DNA of 64,000 nucleotides from NCBI GenBank assembly GCA_031282355.1, contig JAITDW010000003.1, positions 215,482 through 279,481 of the forward strand, read 5' to 3'. Positions 19,949-31,658 of the stretch are shown here, in pieces. Position 1 is the stretch's first letter; every line of letters begins with the position of its first letter. Below the pieces are notes generated by a model that was not told the origin of the DNA, did not search any database, and saw only the letters and a list, made by a program, of their open reading frames with translations. This stretch comes from Candidatus Endomicrobiellum neotermitis (GTDB taxonomy: Bacteria > Elusimicrobiota > Endomicrobiia > Endomicrobiales > Endomicrobiaceae). A program made the translations under genes and the position numbers.

Positions 19949-21253
19949 ATGGCAAAAATTGTGAAAATTATAGGAAGAGAAATTATTGATTCACGGGGTA
20001 ATCCCACGATAGAGGTTGATGTAATGCTTGATAACGATGTGCTAGGAAGAGCAGCTGTTCCATCAGGAGCGTCTACTGGATCAAAAGAAGCTCTAGAACT
20101 TAGGGATTGTGATAGATCAAGATATTGTGGTAAAGGTGTACTAAAAGCAGTTTCAAATGTCAATAATATAATTGCTCCACGATTGTTAGGTCTTGAAATA
20201 ACAAAACAACAAGAGATAGATGATATAATGATAAAGCTTGATGGTACCGATTTTAAAAATAACTTAGGAGCTAATGCAATTCTTGGAGTGTCGCTTGCCT
20301 GTACTAAAGCTGGTGCAAGCTCAAGCACATTGTCTGTATATGAATATATAAGAAAAATTTATGATATTCGAAGTGATAAATATGTTTTACCTGTACCTCT
20401 TATAAATGTTATTAATGGAGGTAAACATGCAGATAACAATATTGATTTGCAAGAGTTCATGATAATTCCTGTCAGTGCTTCTAGTTTTAGTGAGGCTTTA
20501 AGAATGGGGTGTGAAGTGTTTCATAATTTAAGAAAAATTTTAAACAAAAAAGGTTATACAACTGGTGTTGGTGACGAGGGAGGATTTGCATCGAATTTAG
20601 AATCTAATGAACATGCTCTTGAAATAATATGTGAAGCTGTTACTGCAAGTGGATATAAAGTTGGAAACGATATTGTATTTGCCTTAGATGTTGCTGCAAG
20701 TGAGTTATATAAATATGGTAAATATGTTTTTGAGGGTGAAACTGTTGATAAAATCAAAACCTCAGAAAGTATGATTGACTTTTACAAGAATTTTTTAAAT
20801 AAGTATCCTGTGATATCTATAGAAGATGGATTAAGTGAATCTGACTGGGATGGTTGGAAAAAGTTAACGTCAGATTTAAAATCAAAACTTCAGCTTGTAG
20901 GTGATGATCTTTTTGTCACAAATGTTAAAATATTTCAAAAAGGTATTGATAACGGTGTTGCAAATTCAATTTTGATAAAAGTTAATCAAATAGGGTCACT
21001 TTCTGAAACCATTGCTGTCGTTCAAAATGCTTATAAAGCTGGTTATACAGCTATTATATCGCATCGTTCAGGTGAAACTGAAGATAATATTATTGCAGAT
21101 TTAGCTGTAGCTCTTAATACGGGTCAAATTAAAACTGGATCTACATCAAGGACTGATAGAATGTGTAAATATAATCAATTATTAAGAATAGAGGAAAAAT
21201 TAGGATCAAAAGCGAGTTACCCAGGAATATCTGCATTTTCAAGTATAGGGTAA
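19949..21253 (+). CDS. eno: enolase
   Basis: [61 protein letters not shown]. Confidence 0.97.
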   Translation: MAKIVKIIGREIIDSRGNPTIEVDVMLDNDVLGRAAVPSGASTGSKEALELRDCDRSRYCGKGVLKAVSNVNNIIAPRLLGLEITKQQEIDDIMIKLDGTDFKNNLGANAILGVSLACTKAGASSSTLSVYEYIRKIYDIRSDKYVLPVPLINVINGGKHADNNIDLQEFMIIPVSASSFSEALRMGCEVFHNLRKILNKKGYTTGVGDEGGFASNLESNEHALEIICEAVTASGYKVGNDIVFALDVAASELYKYGKYVFEGETVDKIKTSESMIDFYKNFLNKYPVISIEDGLSESDWDGWKKLTSDLKSKLQLVGDDLFVTNVKIFQKGIDNGVANSILIKVNQIGSLSETIAVVQNAYKAGYTAIISHRSGETEDNIIADLAVALNTGQIKTGSTSRTDRMCKYNQLLRIEEKLGSKASYPGISAFSSIG

Positions 21254-21312
21254 AAAATTTAAATAATTTTGATATTTACTTTACTACGGGTGTTTTTTTT
21301 GAATGATTTTTT

Positions 21313-21591
21313 ATGAAAAAATTTAGAATTCGCAGTTATGCATTTTTTACAGTAGTTCTGCTAATTTTAGTTTTTAATAAGGGTAGTAGAGCTCTTTTTA
21401 GGCATTTTTTTGATCAACGAGTATTGATAAGAAATATAAAAAGTGCAAGCTATCAAAATGAGTTATTAAAAAAAAGAATATACTGCCTTGAAAACGAACC
21501 ATCTTATTTTGAGAGAATGATTCGTAGTGAGTTGAATGTTATAGCACAAGGTGAAATAGAATATAGATTTAACGTGACGACAAAAATCTAA
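21313..21591 (+). CDS. septum formation initiator (FtsB/DivIC-like)
   Basis: short single-TM protein with coiled coil and ENEPSYFERMIRSELNVIAQGEIEYRF; directly downstream of eno. Confidence 0.75.
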   Translation: MKKFRIRSYAFFTVVLLILVFNKGSRALFRHFFDQRVLIRNIKSASYQNELLKKRIYCLENEPSYFERMIRSELNVIAQGEIEYRFNVTTKI

Positions 21592-21623
21592 ATGTATTAT
21601 TCGATATTTATGAAGATAGAGGG

Positions 21624-22874
21624 CTAATATTTAAGTCCTTCATATATTGGGAATTTTTTACATAGTTGTAACATTTTTGTTCTAGTCTCGGAAACTATTT
21701 TATTATCGTTAATATTTTTAAGAACTTTGATTATTGCTTCAGCTATTTTTATCATTTCAGGTTCCTTCATACCCCTTGTAGTTACAGCTGGTGACCCTAT
21801 TCTAATACCAGAGGTTATTGTAGGTTTTTCGGAATCATATGGTATTTCGTTTTTGTTTAACGTTATTCCTGCGCTTTCTAAAATTGTTTGAGCATCTATA
21901 CCCTTAATATTTAAAGATCTCAAATCAACCAAAAATACATGAGAATCAGTACCACCTGAAACTATTTTTAAGTTTCCTTTTTCCAAAGTTTCAGCAAGTT
22001 TTTTTGCATTTAATAAAACTTGTTTTTGATATTTCTTAAATTCTGGCTTTAAAGCTTCTCCAAAAGCGACTGCTTTTGCTGCTATAACATGCATAAGAGG
22101 GCCACCTTGTTCCCCGGGGAAAACTGCAGAATTAATTTTTTTTGAAAAAGACTCATCATTAGTAAGAATTAACCCTCCGCGTGGTCCGCGAAGTGTTTTA
22201 TGTGTTGTAGTTGTAATAACATCAGCATATTCCATAGGAGATGGATAAACACCTGCAGCTATTAATCCCGCATAATGTGCCATGTCTGCAAAATGATAAG
22301 CTGAAACTTTTTTTGCTATCTCACCTATTTTCTTCCAATCCCAAATCCTTGAATATGCACTACTTCCACTAATTATCATTTTCGGTTTATATTTTAAAGC
22401 GAGTTTTTCTATGTTAACATAATCAATATGTCCAGTTTTGTTGTTAATTGTGTAAGAAACAACATTAAACCATTTCCCTGAAACATTAAAAGGATTACCA
22501 TGCGTTAAGTGTCCACCGTGTGATAAACTAAGTCCAAGTATAGTATCACCAGGTTTTAAAAAAGCAAGTTGTACGGCAAAATTCGCTTGAGCTCCAGAAT
22601 GTGGCTGTACGTTTGCAAATTTTGCCTTAAAAAGTTTTTTAGCCCTTTCTATAGCGATCATCTCAATTGTATCTGCAAATTCGCATCCTCCGTAGTACCT
22701 TTTACCTGGGTATCCTTCAGCATATTTATTTGTGAGACATGATCCTTGAGCTTCCATAACAGCTTGAGATGTTATATTTTCAGAAGCAATTAATTCTATA
22801 GTAGTTCTTTGTCTTTTAAGTTCTTCTACTAATGCGTTGTGAACTTCAATATCATGTTTTTTTACGTTTTTCAT
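21624..22874 (-). CDS. glyA: serine hydroxymethyltransferase
   Basis: [53 protein letters not shown]. Confidence 0.97.
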   Translation of the reverse strand: MKNVKKHDIEVHNALVEELKRQRTTIELIASENITSQAVMEAQGSCLTNKYAEGYPGKRYYGGCEFADTIEMIAIERAKKLFKAKFANVQPHSGAQANFAVQLAFLKPGDTILGLSLSHGGHLTHGNPFNVSGKWFNVVSYTINNKTGHIDYVNIEKLALKYKPKMIISGSSAYSRIWDWKKIGEIAKKVSAYHFADMAHYAGLIAAGVYPSPMEYADVITTTTHKTLRGPRGGLILTNDESFSKKINSAVFPGEQGGPLMHVIAAKAVAFGEALKPEFKKYQKQVLLNAKKLAETLEKGNLKIVSGGTDSHVFLVDLRSLNIKGIDAQTILESAGITLNKNEIPYDSEKPTITSGIRIGSPAVTTRGMKEPEMIKIAEAIIKVLKNINDNKIVSETRTKMLQLCKKFPIYEGLKY

Positions 22875-22947
22875 TTATATCTCCTATTTTCAAAATTATG
22901 TCTACTTATTTTTAAATAATAGCATCATTGCTATACAGAAACTTTTA

Positions 22948-23571
22948 TTATATATATGTCAATATTTTACTAGCATCTAAACATCCATTTCGTATAACTG
23001 TGTACGGAAATTTTACCATATCTATAATTGTAGATTCTAATGCAAAATCGCATTGTCCACCATTAACTATGATATCAACTGCATTATCAAATAATAACGT
23101 TTCGTGGAAATTTTTTGCACTTGTCATACCAGATATATTAACAGAAGTTGTAAAAACAGGTGTGTCTAACTCTTTCAATAGATTTAACATAAATTTATTA
23201 TCAGGAATTCGTACTCCTAAACTTTTTTTTCCAGATGACAAAATCTGTCCTATTTCTGTTGAAGGTAGTATCAATGTAAGTTGGCCAGGCCAAAAAATAT
23301 TAGTAATTTTTAAGGTTTTTTCATGGATTTCAACAATTTTCTCTAAAATTTTAGTATTGTATGCCATTACAATCAGTGGTTTATCGTAATTTCTTTTTTT
23401 GATATTGTACACTTTTCTTTTTGACTCAGAGTTAAAAATGTCAACTGCAAAGCCATAAACTGTTTCTGTAGGAACAATTGCAATACCACCATTTTTGATT
23501 ATTTTTGCAGTTTTTTTATATGATGCTTTAGATTTTGATGAAATTTTTAGTGTCATGTATTTTAAAATCAT
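22948..23571 (-). CDS. L-threonylcarbamoyladenylate synthase (Sua5/YciO/YrdC family)
   Basis: GGIAIVPTETVYGFAVD, KRNYDKPLIVM, LGVRIPDN, STIIDM; ATG at 23571 avoids overlap with argC. Confidence 0.9.
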   Translation of the reverse strand: MILKYMTLKISSKSKASYKKTAKIIKNGGIAIVPTETVYGFAVDIFNSESKRKVYNIKKRNYDKPLIVMAYNTKILEKIVEIHEKTLKITNIFWPGQLTLILPSTEIGQILSSGKKSLGVRIPDNKFMLNLLKELDTPVFTTSVNISGMTSAKNFHETLLFDNAVDIIVNGGQCDFALESTIIDMVKFPYTVIRNGCLDASKILTYI

Positions 23572-23581
23572 AACTCCTATT

Positions 23582-24634
23582 TTATATAGTAAAACCTGTT
23601 GTTTCTGGCAATCCAAACATAATGTTCATATTTTGCACTGCTTGTCCTGAGGCTCCTTTAAGCAAATTATCTATGATTGAGATTATGATAAGTTTATTTG
23701 TTCTTTCATCGACTTTCATAGCTATTTTGCAAAAGTTTGTATTTAAAACATCTTTTATTCCAATGGCTGTTGTGTTTTCATCAAGAATTTTTATAAATTG
23801 ATTTTTGTGGAAAAAGTCATTATATGCTTCAAATATTATTGATGTAGAAACTTGTTTTTTCATATCAATATAAATTGTTGATAACATGCCTCTTTCAATA
23901 GGAATTATATGTGGAGTAAAATTTACTATTACACTTTCACCTGATAGAATAGAAAGTTCTTGCTCTATTTCAGGTATGTGTCTGTGTGTTCCTGCAATTT
24001 TATAAACTTTAAAATTTGGATGTTCTTCCTCAAAATATTTTTGTGTATTTTTTTTACCCGCCCCAGATATACCACTTTTTGAATCTATGACTATTTTATT
24101 CTTTATATTAACAAATTCATTCTTAATAACTGGAGCACATCCCAAAATAACTGTTGTAGGATAACATCCTGGATTTGCCACAAGTGTAGCTTTACTTATT
24201 TTATCAGCATTCAATTCAGATAATCCGTAAACAGCTTTATTTATGTAATCTTTTGCTGTATGAACTGTCCTATACCATTTTTCATAGACTTCATACTTAC
24301 TCAATCTAAAATCAGCAGATAAATCTATAATTTTAATTCCGAAATCAAACAAACATGGGACAATTTTAAATGCTATAGAATTTGGCATAGCAAGAAATAC
24401 CACATCACAAGTGTTGCCTATTTTTTCTATATTCAATGGTTCAATCTTTAAGTTTAAAGGACTGAAATGAGGATATATTTCTAATATGGATTTTTTTTTA
24501 GATGAGATTCTGCCGTATAAACCAACTATTTTTACAACAGGGTGCTTTATAAGAATTTTTAAAAGCTCCTCTCCAGTATATCCTGTAACGCCAACTACAG
24601 CAACTCTAATCATATTTTTCTCCCGAATATACAT
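23582..24634 (-). CDS. argC: N-acetyl-gamma-glutamyl-phosphate reductase
   Basis: [43 protein letters not shown]. Confidence 0.95.
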   Translation of the reverse strand: MYIREKNMIRVAVVGVTGYTGEELLKILIKHPVVKIVGLYGRISSKKKSILEIYPHFSPLNLKIEPLNIEKIGNTCDVVFLAMPNSIAFKIVPCLFDFGIKIIDLSADFRLSKYEVYEKWYRTVHTAKDYINKAVYGLSELNADKISKATLVANPGCYPTTVILGCAPVIKNEFVNIKNKIVIDSKSGISGAGKKNTQKYFEEEHPNFKVYKIAGTHRHIPEIEQELSILSGESVIVNFTPHIIPIERGMLSTIYIDMKKQVSTSIIFEAYNDFFHKNQFIKILDENTTAIGIKDVLNTNFCKIAMKVDERTNKLIIISIIDNLLKGASGQAVQNMNIMFGLPETTGFTI

Positions 24635-24641
24635 TTTATTA

Positions 24642-25343
24642 TTATTTTACAGATGTAAATAAATTATTAACTGGATATACTAAAACTACAAATTCACCAA
24701 ATAAATTGTCCCTATTCTTAACATCTTCTAAAACCTCTTTTATTGTTCCTCGTATAAATTCTTCAAATTTTTTTGTTATTTCTCTTGCTAGGCAAATTTT
24801 AGAATCTTCACCAAATATTTCAGCACATACTTTTATTGTATTCAAAATTCTATGTGGCGATTCATAAAAAATAATTGTCTTTTTAAGACTTATTAATTTT
24901 GATAATTGTTTTTTAATTTTGCTAGATTTTCTTTTTAAGAATCCGCAAAATATAAAACTATTAGTTGGGAGACCAGATCCAACCAATGCAGTTATTAAAG
25001 CACTTGAGCCCGGAAGAACTTCGATCTTTATATTTTTTTTTATAACTTCTTTAACTAAAATATATCCCGGATCAGAGATACATGGTGTCCCTGCATTTGA
25101 AGTAAGAGCTATTTTTTTTCCAACTGAAAGCTTAGATAATATATTTCTCAGTTTACAATATTCACTATGTGAATGAAAACTCATTAAAGGTTTTGAGATT
25201 TTGAAATGTGATAAAAGCTTTAAACTTTGTCCCATAGTTTCACAAATTATAATGTCACACTCCCTAAGTATTTTTAAAGCTCTCAACGTTATATCTTCTA
25301 GATTTCCTATAGGCGTAGGGACTATGTATAGAACACCATTCAT
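24642..25343 (-). CDS. rsmI: 16S rRNA (cytidine-2'-O)-methyltransferase
   Basis: [50 protein letters not shown]. Confidence 0.95.
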   Translation of the reverse strand: MNGVLYIVPTPIGNLEDITLRALKILRECDIIICETMGQSLKLLSHFKISKPLMSFHSHSEYCKLRNILSKLSVGKKIALTSNAGTPCISDPGYILVKEVIKKNIKIEVLPGSSALITALVGSGLPTNSFIFCGFLKRKSSKIKKQLSKLISLKKTIIFYESPHRILNTIKVCAEIFGEDSKICLAREITKKFEEFIRGTIKEVLEDVKNRDNLFGEFVVLVYPVNNLFTSVK

Positions 25344-25633
25344 TTTTTATTTCCTAGCAACAATAAAATTCCTCAAACACACTATGTGATATCTGAAGTA
25401 AAAAGCAGAGCTAGTTTATTTAATTATACTAAAAATTAGTGATGTAATTCTATAATTTATCTTCTATTGGGTGGTATAATGATTTTTATTTACTCGTAAA
25501 ACAGAACTAAAATAAGTATAATTTCCTGTTGGAAAAAATTACAATTTTATATGGCACAAATAATTTTAAGAAGATTTTTTAGTTTCCACTGGCTGTTCGC
25601 AATTTAAAACTACTTTATTAATGGGGTATTGAT

Positions 25634-28054
25634 ATGGATAAGCAAAAATTTTTAGAAATATTGAAAAATCGAGTACTAATAATGGATGGAGCTACAGGTA
25701 CTGAACTACAAAAGAAGAAATATCTCGATAATGTTGTAATTCCAGAACAGTTAAACACTAGATTTCCTGAAAGAATTTCTGACGTTTATTATTCTTATAT
25801 AGATGCGGGATCTGATATAATTCTTGCAAATACTTTTGGAGCGAATTATATTAGACTGAAACACCATGAGCTTTTAGATGAAGCTGATGATATAATAGAG
25901 TCAGGAATTAACTTAATAAGAAAAATTTCGAAGGATGTTATAATTGCTGGGGATATCTCATCTATAGGTGAATATATAGAACCTCTTGGTAATCTATCTT
26001 TTGATGATGCTTATAATGCTTTTGCATTTCAAGCATCTTTGCTGCAAAAACATGGTGCAGACATTATAATTATTGAAACAATGACTGAGATAAAAGAAAT
26101 GAAAGCAGCGGTTTTAGCTGCAAAGGAAAATTTTACTGGTGCAATAATAGTTCAGATGACTTTTTCAAAAGATGGTACTACAGTTACTGGAACAGATTTA
26201 AAAAGCTTTATTGCATTGGCTGAAAATTTAGGTGCTGATGCATTAGGATTAAATTGTTCTATAGGTTCTAAGGATTTATGTAATCTTGTAAAAATTTTAT
26301 GTGATAATACAAATCTTCCTATATCTTTTAAACCTAATGCTGGTATACCAACGTTAATTAATCATCAAACATATTTTCCTGAGACAGTAGAAGAATTTAT
26401 TGAATCAAATTTGAAAGCTTATTCTTACGGTGTTAATATGTTTGGTGGTTGTTGTGGCACTAATCCAGAATTTATAAAAAAACTATCAGATGAAATAAAA
26501 AATAAAGCACCTAATATTCGAAAAGTAAAAAATAGATATTTTCTCTCAACAAGAGTAAAAGCTATTGATGTAAATGAAATCAAAAAGCCTGTCATAATTG
26601 GTGAAAGAATAAATCCTACAAATAGAAAAAAATTACAAGAAGAACTATTTAGTGGAAATTTATCACTTGTAAAAAATGAGGCACGTTTGCAAGTAAATGA
26701 AGGTGCGAATATTTTAGATGTAAATGTTGGAGTGCCCGGAATAGATGAGATAAATCTTCTTGTCAGTGCTGTAAATCAATTACAGGAAGTAGTTTCTGTA
26801 CCTTTATGCATAGATTCAAGTAATACTAAAGCTTTAGAACAAGCGGTTAAAAATTGTGCTGGTAGACCTATAATCAATTCCGTGAATGGAGAACAAGAAA
26901 AACTTGATTCAATAATACCAATAGCAAAAAAATACGGTACTGCTTTAATTGCTTTAACTACAGATGACAGTGGAATACCTAAAACTGCTGAAGCAAGATT
27001 AAAAATAGCCGCAAAAATTTTGAATGTCGCAGATATTTATGGGTTTGATAGAAAAAATATTATTTTTGATTATCTTGTAATGTCTGTGAGTTCTTCACCT
27101 GAACAAGTAAATGAGACATTGAAAGCTATGAAGAAATCGAAAGAAATATATCCACAATGCAAGCTTGCTTTAGGAGTATCTAATATTTCTTTTGGACTCC
27201 CTGCAAGGCAGACAATAAATTCAACTTTCATGAAAATGGCTGTTGAAGTAGGGCTTGATTTCGCAATTATTAATCCTTATGAAAACTGGAAAATTTATGA
27301 TATCTTTGCTAAAGATTTGCTTGAAAATAGAGATAAAGGTGCGGTTAAATATATGAAAACTTTCGCATCTTTTAAAAAACATATATCATCAGAAAGTTTT
27401 ATTGAAAAACCATCTTTAGATAAACAACTTTATTTTGCAGTTTTAAATGGTGATAAAGAATCAATTCCAAATATTTTGGAACAAATTATCAAACTAAATG
27501 TCAATCCATTTAAAATAGTAAACGATAATGTTTTAAGAGCATTAAATTTTGTTGGTGAAAGGTTTTCTTTAAAGGAATACTTTTTACCACAAATAATTAT
27601 GTCAGCTCAGGCTGCACAAGTAGCTTTCAGTATAGTAAAAACAACTTTAAAGGTTGGATCAGATGAATCTTCCGTAGGGAAAATTATAATGGCCACAGTT
27701 AAAGGTGATATGCATGACATAGGTAAAAATATAGTTGGATCTGTACTTGAAAGTTATGGTTTTTGTGTTATTGATATGGGTATAAATGTAGATTCTCAGT
27801 TAATAATAGATAAAGCTTACGAAGTAGAACCAATTGCAATTGGACTTTCTGCTCTCATGACAACTACGATGCCTGAAATGGAAGCGGTAGTAAAATTAAG
27901 AAACGTACTTAACGTTAGAACAAAAATTATTATAGGTGGTGCAGCTGTAACTGGGAAGTTCGCAAAGGAAATTGGTGCTGATGCATATGCTAAAGATGCT
28001 ATGGAAGCAGCAGTTTACATAAGAACTTTACAACAAAGCAATAAAAAAAATTAG
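25634..28054 (+). CDS. metH: cobalamin-dependent methionine synthase without the activation domain
   Basis: Hcy-methyltransferase (MDGATGTELQ, GGCCGT), pterin-binding (GERINPTNRKK) and B12-binding (VKGDMHDIGKNIV) domains; 806 aa. Confidence 0.93.
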   Translation: MDKQKFLEILKNRVLIMDGATGTELQKKKYLDNVVIPEQLNTRFPERISDVYYSYIDAGSDIILANTFGANYIRLKHHELLDEADDIIESGINLIRKISKDVIIAGDISSIGEYIEPLGNLSFDDAYNAFAFQASLLQKHGADIIIIETMTEIKEMKAAVLAAKENFTGAIIVQMTFSKDGTTVTGTDLKSFIALAENLGADALGLNCSIGSKDLCNLVKILCDNTNLPISFKPNAGIPTLINHQTYFPETVEEFIESNLKAYSYGVNMFGGCCGTNPEFIKKLSDEIKNKAPNIRKVKNRYFLSTRVKAIDVNEIKKPVIIGERINPTNRKKLQEELFSGNLSLVKNEARLQVNEGANILDVNVGVPGIDEINLLVSAVNQLQEVVSVPLCIDSSNTKALEQAVKNCAGRPIINSVNGEQEKLDSIIPIAKKYGTALIALTTDDSGIPKTAEARLKIAAKILNVADIYGFDRKNIIFDYLVMSVSSSPEQVNETLKAMKKSKEIYPQCKLALGVSNISFGLPARQTINSTFMKMAVEVGLDFAIINPYENWKIYDIFAKDLLENRDKGAVKYMKTFASFKKHISSESFIEKPSLDKQLYFAVLNGDKESIPNILEQIIKLNVNPFKIVNDNVLRALNFVGERFSLKEYFLPQIIMSAQAAQVAFSIVKTTLKVGSDESSVGKIIMATVKGDMHDIGKNIVGSVLESYGFCVIDMGINVDSQLIIDKAYEVEPIAIGLSALMTTTMPEMEAVVKLRNVLNVRTKIIIGGAAVTGKFAKEIGADAYAKDAMEAAVYIRTLQQSNKKN

Positions 28055-28284
28055 AATTATAAAATTTTGCTTTTGGGATGTTATGTATAATGTTCAAAAG
28101 TTGCAAATAAATTTTTCTTCATTGTTTTAAAAAATTATAAAATTAAATGTATTTTTGCTTTCATATGTTAAATTTTAGTAGAATCCGAATTGTATTTGTG
28201 TAGAATAATTTTTATAGATTTATGAAGTAATGTCCTACTCCAGTTATTGTTGTTAATATGAGCAAAAAAATATAGGAGCCAAAA

Positions 28285-29706
28285 GTGATTAAATTTGGTA
28301 CTTCTGGGTGGCGAGGGATTATCGCAAAAGAATTTACTTATGATAGAGTTATTGTTGTTGCACAAGCTATAGCAAATATTCTTAAAAAAGAGTCTAAAGA
28401 AGCATCTGTAATAATAGGATATGATAGAAGATTTATGTCGGAAGATTTTGCGAGAACTGCAGCTGAGATTTTTGCTGGGAATGACATAAAAGTGTTGTTA
28501 TGTAAAAGAGATGTTCCTACACCTATGGTAGTTTACAATATTATAAATTTAAAACTTACAGGTGGTGTTAATTTCACAGCAAGTCACAATTCATACATAT
28601 ATAATGGTTTAAAATATTTTCATTCTAGCGGTGGTCTTGCTCTTTCAGAAACTACAAGAAAAATAGAAAAATATTGTTCTTTTGTCAAATATAGAAATAT
28701 AAAAACTGTTCCTTTTGAATTTGGAATTAGAAATAATATTATAAAAATTTATAACCCTTATAAAGTTTATGTAAAGAAAATAAAAGAACTTGTAGATTTT
28801 AAAATTTTAAAAAAGTCGAACGTTAAAGTTGTTGTAGATGTTTTACATGGAACTGCTAGTGGCTATTTAGATGCTTTGCTTGATGATGCTGGAATACATC
28901 ATATAACTATAAACAAAAATAGAGATATAATGTTTAATGGTAAAGCACCAGATCCTTCAAAAGAAAATCTTTCTGAACTTATGAATATAATGAAAAAAGA
29001 ATCCTACATGCTTGGGCTATCTACAGATGGAGATGCTGATAGGTTCGGAGTAATAGATACTGATGGAACTTTTATAACTCCAAATCAAGTTATATCAGTT
29101 CTTTTGTATTATTTAAATAAAACAAGAAATTGGAAGGGGATTGTTGTAAAGAGCATTATGACTACTGGTCTTTTAGATAAAATTGCAGCTAAAATAGGGG
29201 TTGATGTTGTGGAAACTCCTATTGGATTTAAACATATTGGGAATATTATGCTTAATAATCAAAGCAATTTTATACTAGGTGGTGAAGAATCTGGTGGACT
29301 TACAATAAGGGGGCATATACCTGAAAAAGATGGTATTTTAGCATGTCTTCTAATAATAGAAGCTATTACGCTAAGTAAAAAGTCTTTTAAAGATATTCTT
29401 AAAGACATTAAGAAATTTACAGGAGAAGTTTTTAGTTCTAAACTTAATTTACATTTATCACCAGATGTTATTAAAGAATTTAAGAAGAAATTAAATATAG
29501 GAATGATAAATAACACTATATCAGGCATGAAGATTCAAAAAGATATAACTATTGATGGACATAAATTTATTTTAGATGATAATACATGGATAGGTTTTAG
29601 GTTTTCTGTGACAGAACCTGTAATAAGGGTATATGCAGAAGCTGTTTCTCAAGTGAAACTGAACAAACTTTTAAATATAGGAAAGGCTTTTATTTATGGA
29701 AAATGA
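28285..29706 (+). CDS. phosphoglucomutase/phosphomannomutase family protein
   Basis: KFGTSGWRGIIAKEFT, TASHNSYIYNGLKY, STDGDADRFGVID, GGEESGG; GTG start at 28285. Confidence 0.93.
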   Translation: MIKFGTSGWRGIIAKEFTYDRVIVVAQAIANILKKESKEASVIIGYDRRFMSEDFARTAAEIFAGNDIKVLLCKRDVPTPMVVYNIINLKLTGGVNFTASHNSYIYNGLKYFHSSGGLALSETTRKIEKYCSFVKYRNIKTVPFEFGIRNNIIKIYNPYKVYVKKIKELVDFKILKKSNVKVVVDVLHGTASGYLDALLDDAGIHHITINKNRDIMFNGKAPDPSKENLSELMNIMKKESYMLGLSTDGDADRFGVIDTDGTFITPNQVISVLLYYLNKTRNWKGIVVKSIMTTGLLDKIAAKIGVDVVETPIGFKHIGNIMLNNQSNFILGGEESGGLTIRGHIPEKDGILACLLIIEAITLSKKSFKDILKDIKKFTGEVFSSKLNLHLSPDVIKEFKKKLNIGMINNTISGMKIQKDITIDGHKFILDDNTWIGFRFSVTEPVIRVYAEAVSQVKLNKLLNIGKAFIYGK

Positions 29707-30349
29707 AAAATCAATTAAAAGAACTTTAAGTGAAAGAATTGAAATTTTATTTAGAAAATATTTGGTTATGGGACTGATTGTAGTTGTACCACTTTGGTTA
29801 ACGTTTCTTGTAATGATTATCGTTTTTAAATGGGTTAGTAGTTTTACTTTCCCTATTGTCAATTATTTTGTGTCAGATAAATATTGGGTGTATCTTATAG
29901 CGAGAATTTCAAGTTTTTTTGTTTCAGTTATTAGTATTATCATTTTAGGATTCCTTGCAAGTATGGTTTTTGGAAAAAGTATTTTATGTTTTATAGAAAA
30001 CCTTATTGGTAAACTTCCTATCTTAGGAACAATTTATTGCACTACGAAACAATTTATGGATTTTATATTTGGAAAAGATAGTTCAAAAAAATTTAAAAAG
30101 GTTGTATTCATACCTTACCCTAGCAAAGAAATTTATTGTATTGCCTTTTTGACTGGCGAACAAATAGTACAAGATGAAAAATACTTGTGTGTTTTTATGC
30201 CGACGACACCTAATCCAACATCTGGATTTTTAATGTTATTAAAAAAAGAAGAAGTAATTTTTACTGAATATACAATGGAACAAGCATTCCAATTTATTAT
30301 CTCTGCAGGTGTAGTAAATATGGATAAAAACGGTAAGAATATTTTTTAA
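29696..30349 (+). CDS. DUF502 family membrane protein
   Basis: YLVMGLIVVVPLWLTFLVM, KLPILGTIYCTTKQ, VFMPTTPNPTSGFL motifs of DUF502. Confidence 0.85.
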   Translation: MENEKSIKRTLSERIEILFRKYLVMGLIVVVPLWLTFLVMIIVFKWVSSFTFPIVNYFVSDKYWVYLIARISSFFVSVISIIILGFLASMVFGKSILCFIENLIGKLPILGTIYCTTKQFMDFIFGKDSSKKFKKVVFIPYPSKEIYCIAFLTGEQIVQDEKYLCVFMPTTPNPTSGFLMLLKKEEVIFTEYTMEQAFQFIISAGVVNMDKNGKNIF

Positions 30350-30364
30350 TCGCACATTTCTAAT

Positions 30365-31624
30365 ATGAAAAAAAAAATGAATTATAAAGCTCCAAGAGGA
30401 ACACATGATATTTTAAGTACTGATGCTTTAGGTATGAGTTTTTTAGAACTTAAAGCTCGAGAAATTTTTAAAAAACATGGATTTGAAGAAATAAGAACTC
30501 CATTATTTGAAGATGCAGCTCTTTTTATGCATTCAATAGGAAGAACAACTGATATTGTTGAAAAAGAAATGTATACTTTTGAAGATAAAAAAGGAAGAAA
30601 ATTAGCTTTGCGTCCTGAAGGTACTGCATCTTTAGTAAGAGCTTTTATTGAGCATAGGATGGATACTATAATTCCTAGTGGTAAATTTTTCTATATGGGT
30701 GAAATGTTTCGTTATGAAAGACCACAGTCTGGAAGATATAGACAATTTCATCAAATAGGTGCTGAATTTTTTGGAAATCAATCTCCTGTAGCTGATGCCG
30801 AAATTATTATACTTGTGCAGGATTTACTTTTTGCAGCAGGTATAGATGAAATAGATATACGTATAAATTCTTTGGGTTGTAAAAAATGTAGACCATCTTT
30901 TAGAGAGACATTAATTGAGTATTTTAGCTCCTTAGAAAACTTATGTAAGGATTGTTTAAAAAGACTCAAAAAAAATCCTTTGAGGCTTTTTGATTGTAAA
31001 ATAGATTCATTAAAATTTGTCAAAGCTCCTAAAATATTAAACTATATATGTACTAGTTGTAAAAATAATTTTTACACACTTCAAACTTTACTTAAAAGTG
31101 TAAATTGTAGTTATAATGTTGATGAAACACTCGTACGAGGATTAGATTATTATACACAAACTGTTTTTGAAATTTGTTCAAAAAAAAATGGTGCGTATGG
31201 TACTGTTATAGCAGCGGGTGGTAGATATGATAATCTTGTTAAAGAATTAGGAGGACAAGATATTCCTGCTGTTGGATTTGCATTAGGATCTCAAAGAGTT
31301 TTGTCTATTATTGATGAACATAAATTACTAAATAATTTTGGAACACCTGAGAGAATCTTTATAGCTGTTATAGATCAAGAACTTTTTAATGAAGCTTTTT
31401 CTTTTGCAGTAAAGATATCTAGATATGGATTAAATAATAACAAAAATATTTCAGTTTTTGGTCCTAAGAATGAAAAAAATTTAACAAATCAATTAAAATA
31501 TGCTGAAAAAATAAAAGCTTCAAAAGTATTAGTTTTTGCAAAAAATGAATTTAAAAATGGTAAACTTTTGATAAAAGATATGAACAATAGAACTCAAACA
31601 GAAAATTTTATAGACGAGTTATAA
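30365..31624 (+). CDS. hisS: histidyl-tRNA synthetase
   Basis: APRGTHDI, LALRPEGTASLVRA, RYERPQSGRYRQFHQIGAE, VRGLDYYTQTVFE. Confidence 0.97.
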   Translation: MKKKMNYKAPRGTHDILSTDALGMSFLELKAREIFKKHGFEEIRTPLFEDAALFMHSIGRTTDIVEKEMYTFEDKKGRKLALRPEGTASLVRAFIEHRMDTIIPSGKFFYMGEMFRYERPQSGRYRQFHQIGAEFFGNQSPVADAEIIILVQDLLFAAGIDEIDIRINSLGCKKCRPSFRETLIEYFSSLENLCKDCLKRLKKNPLRLFDCKIDSLKFVKAPKILNYICTSCKNNFYTLQTLLKSVNCSYNVDETLVRGLDYYTQTVFEICSKKNGAYGTVIAAGGRYDNLVKELGGQDIPAVGFALGSQRVLSIIDEHKLLNNFGTPERIFIAVIDQELFNEAFSFAVKISRYGLNNNKNISVFGPKNEKNLTNQLKYAEKIKASKVLVFAKNEFKNGKLLIKDMNNRTQTENFIDEL

Positions 31625-31626
31625 TG

Positions 31627-31652
31627 AAAAACATTATCTGTATAATGTTTTT
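31627..31652. terminator. candidate bidirectional terminator between convergent hisS and rsmG
   Basis: perfect 11-bp inverted repeat AAAAACATTAT-CTGT-ATAATGTTTTT just after the hisS stop. Confidence 0.6.
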
Positions 31653-31658
31653 ATTAAC

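Noticed and set aside
19825-20328. 167-aa minus-strand ORF overlapping eno
   Set aside because: Antisense to the conserved enolase start region; Ser/Ile-rich shadow ORF
22928-23389. 153-aa plus-strand ORF over the tsaC-like gene
   Set aside because: Antisense to conserved YrdC-family motifs
25504-25633. Possible cobalamin riboswitch upstream of metH (CCACTGG seen)
   Set aside because: No recognisable B12 box or supporting helices; a single short match is not enough
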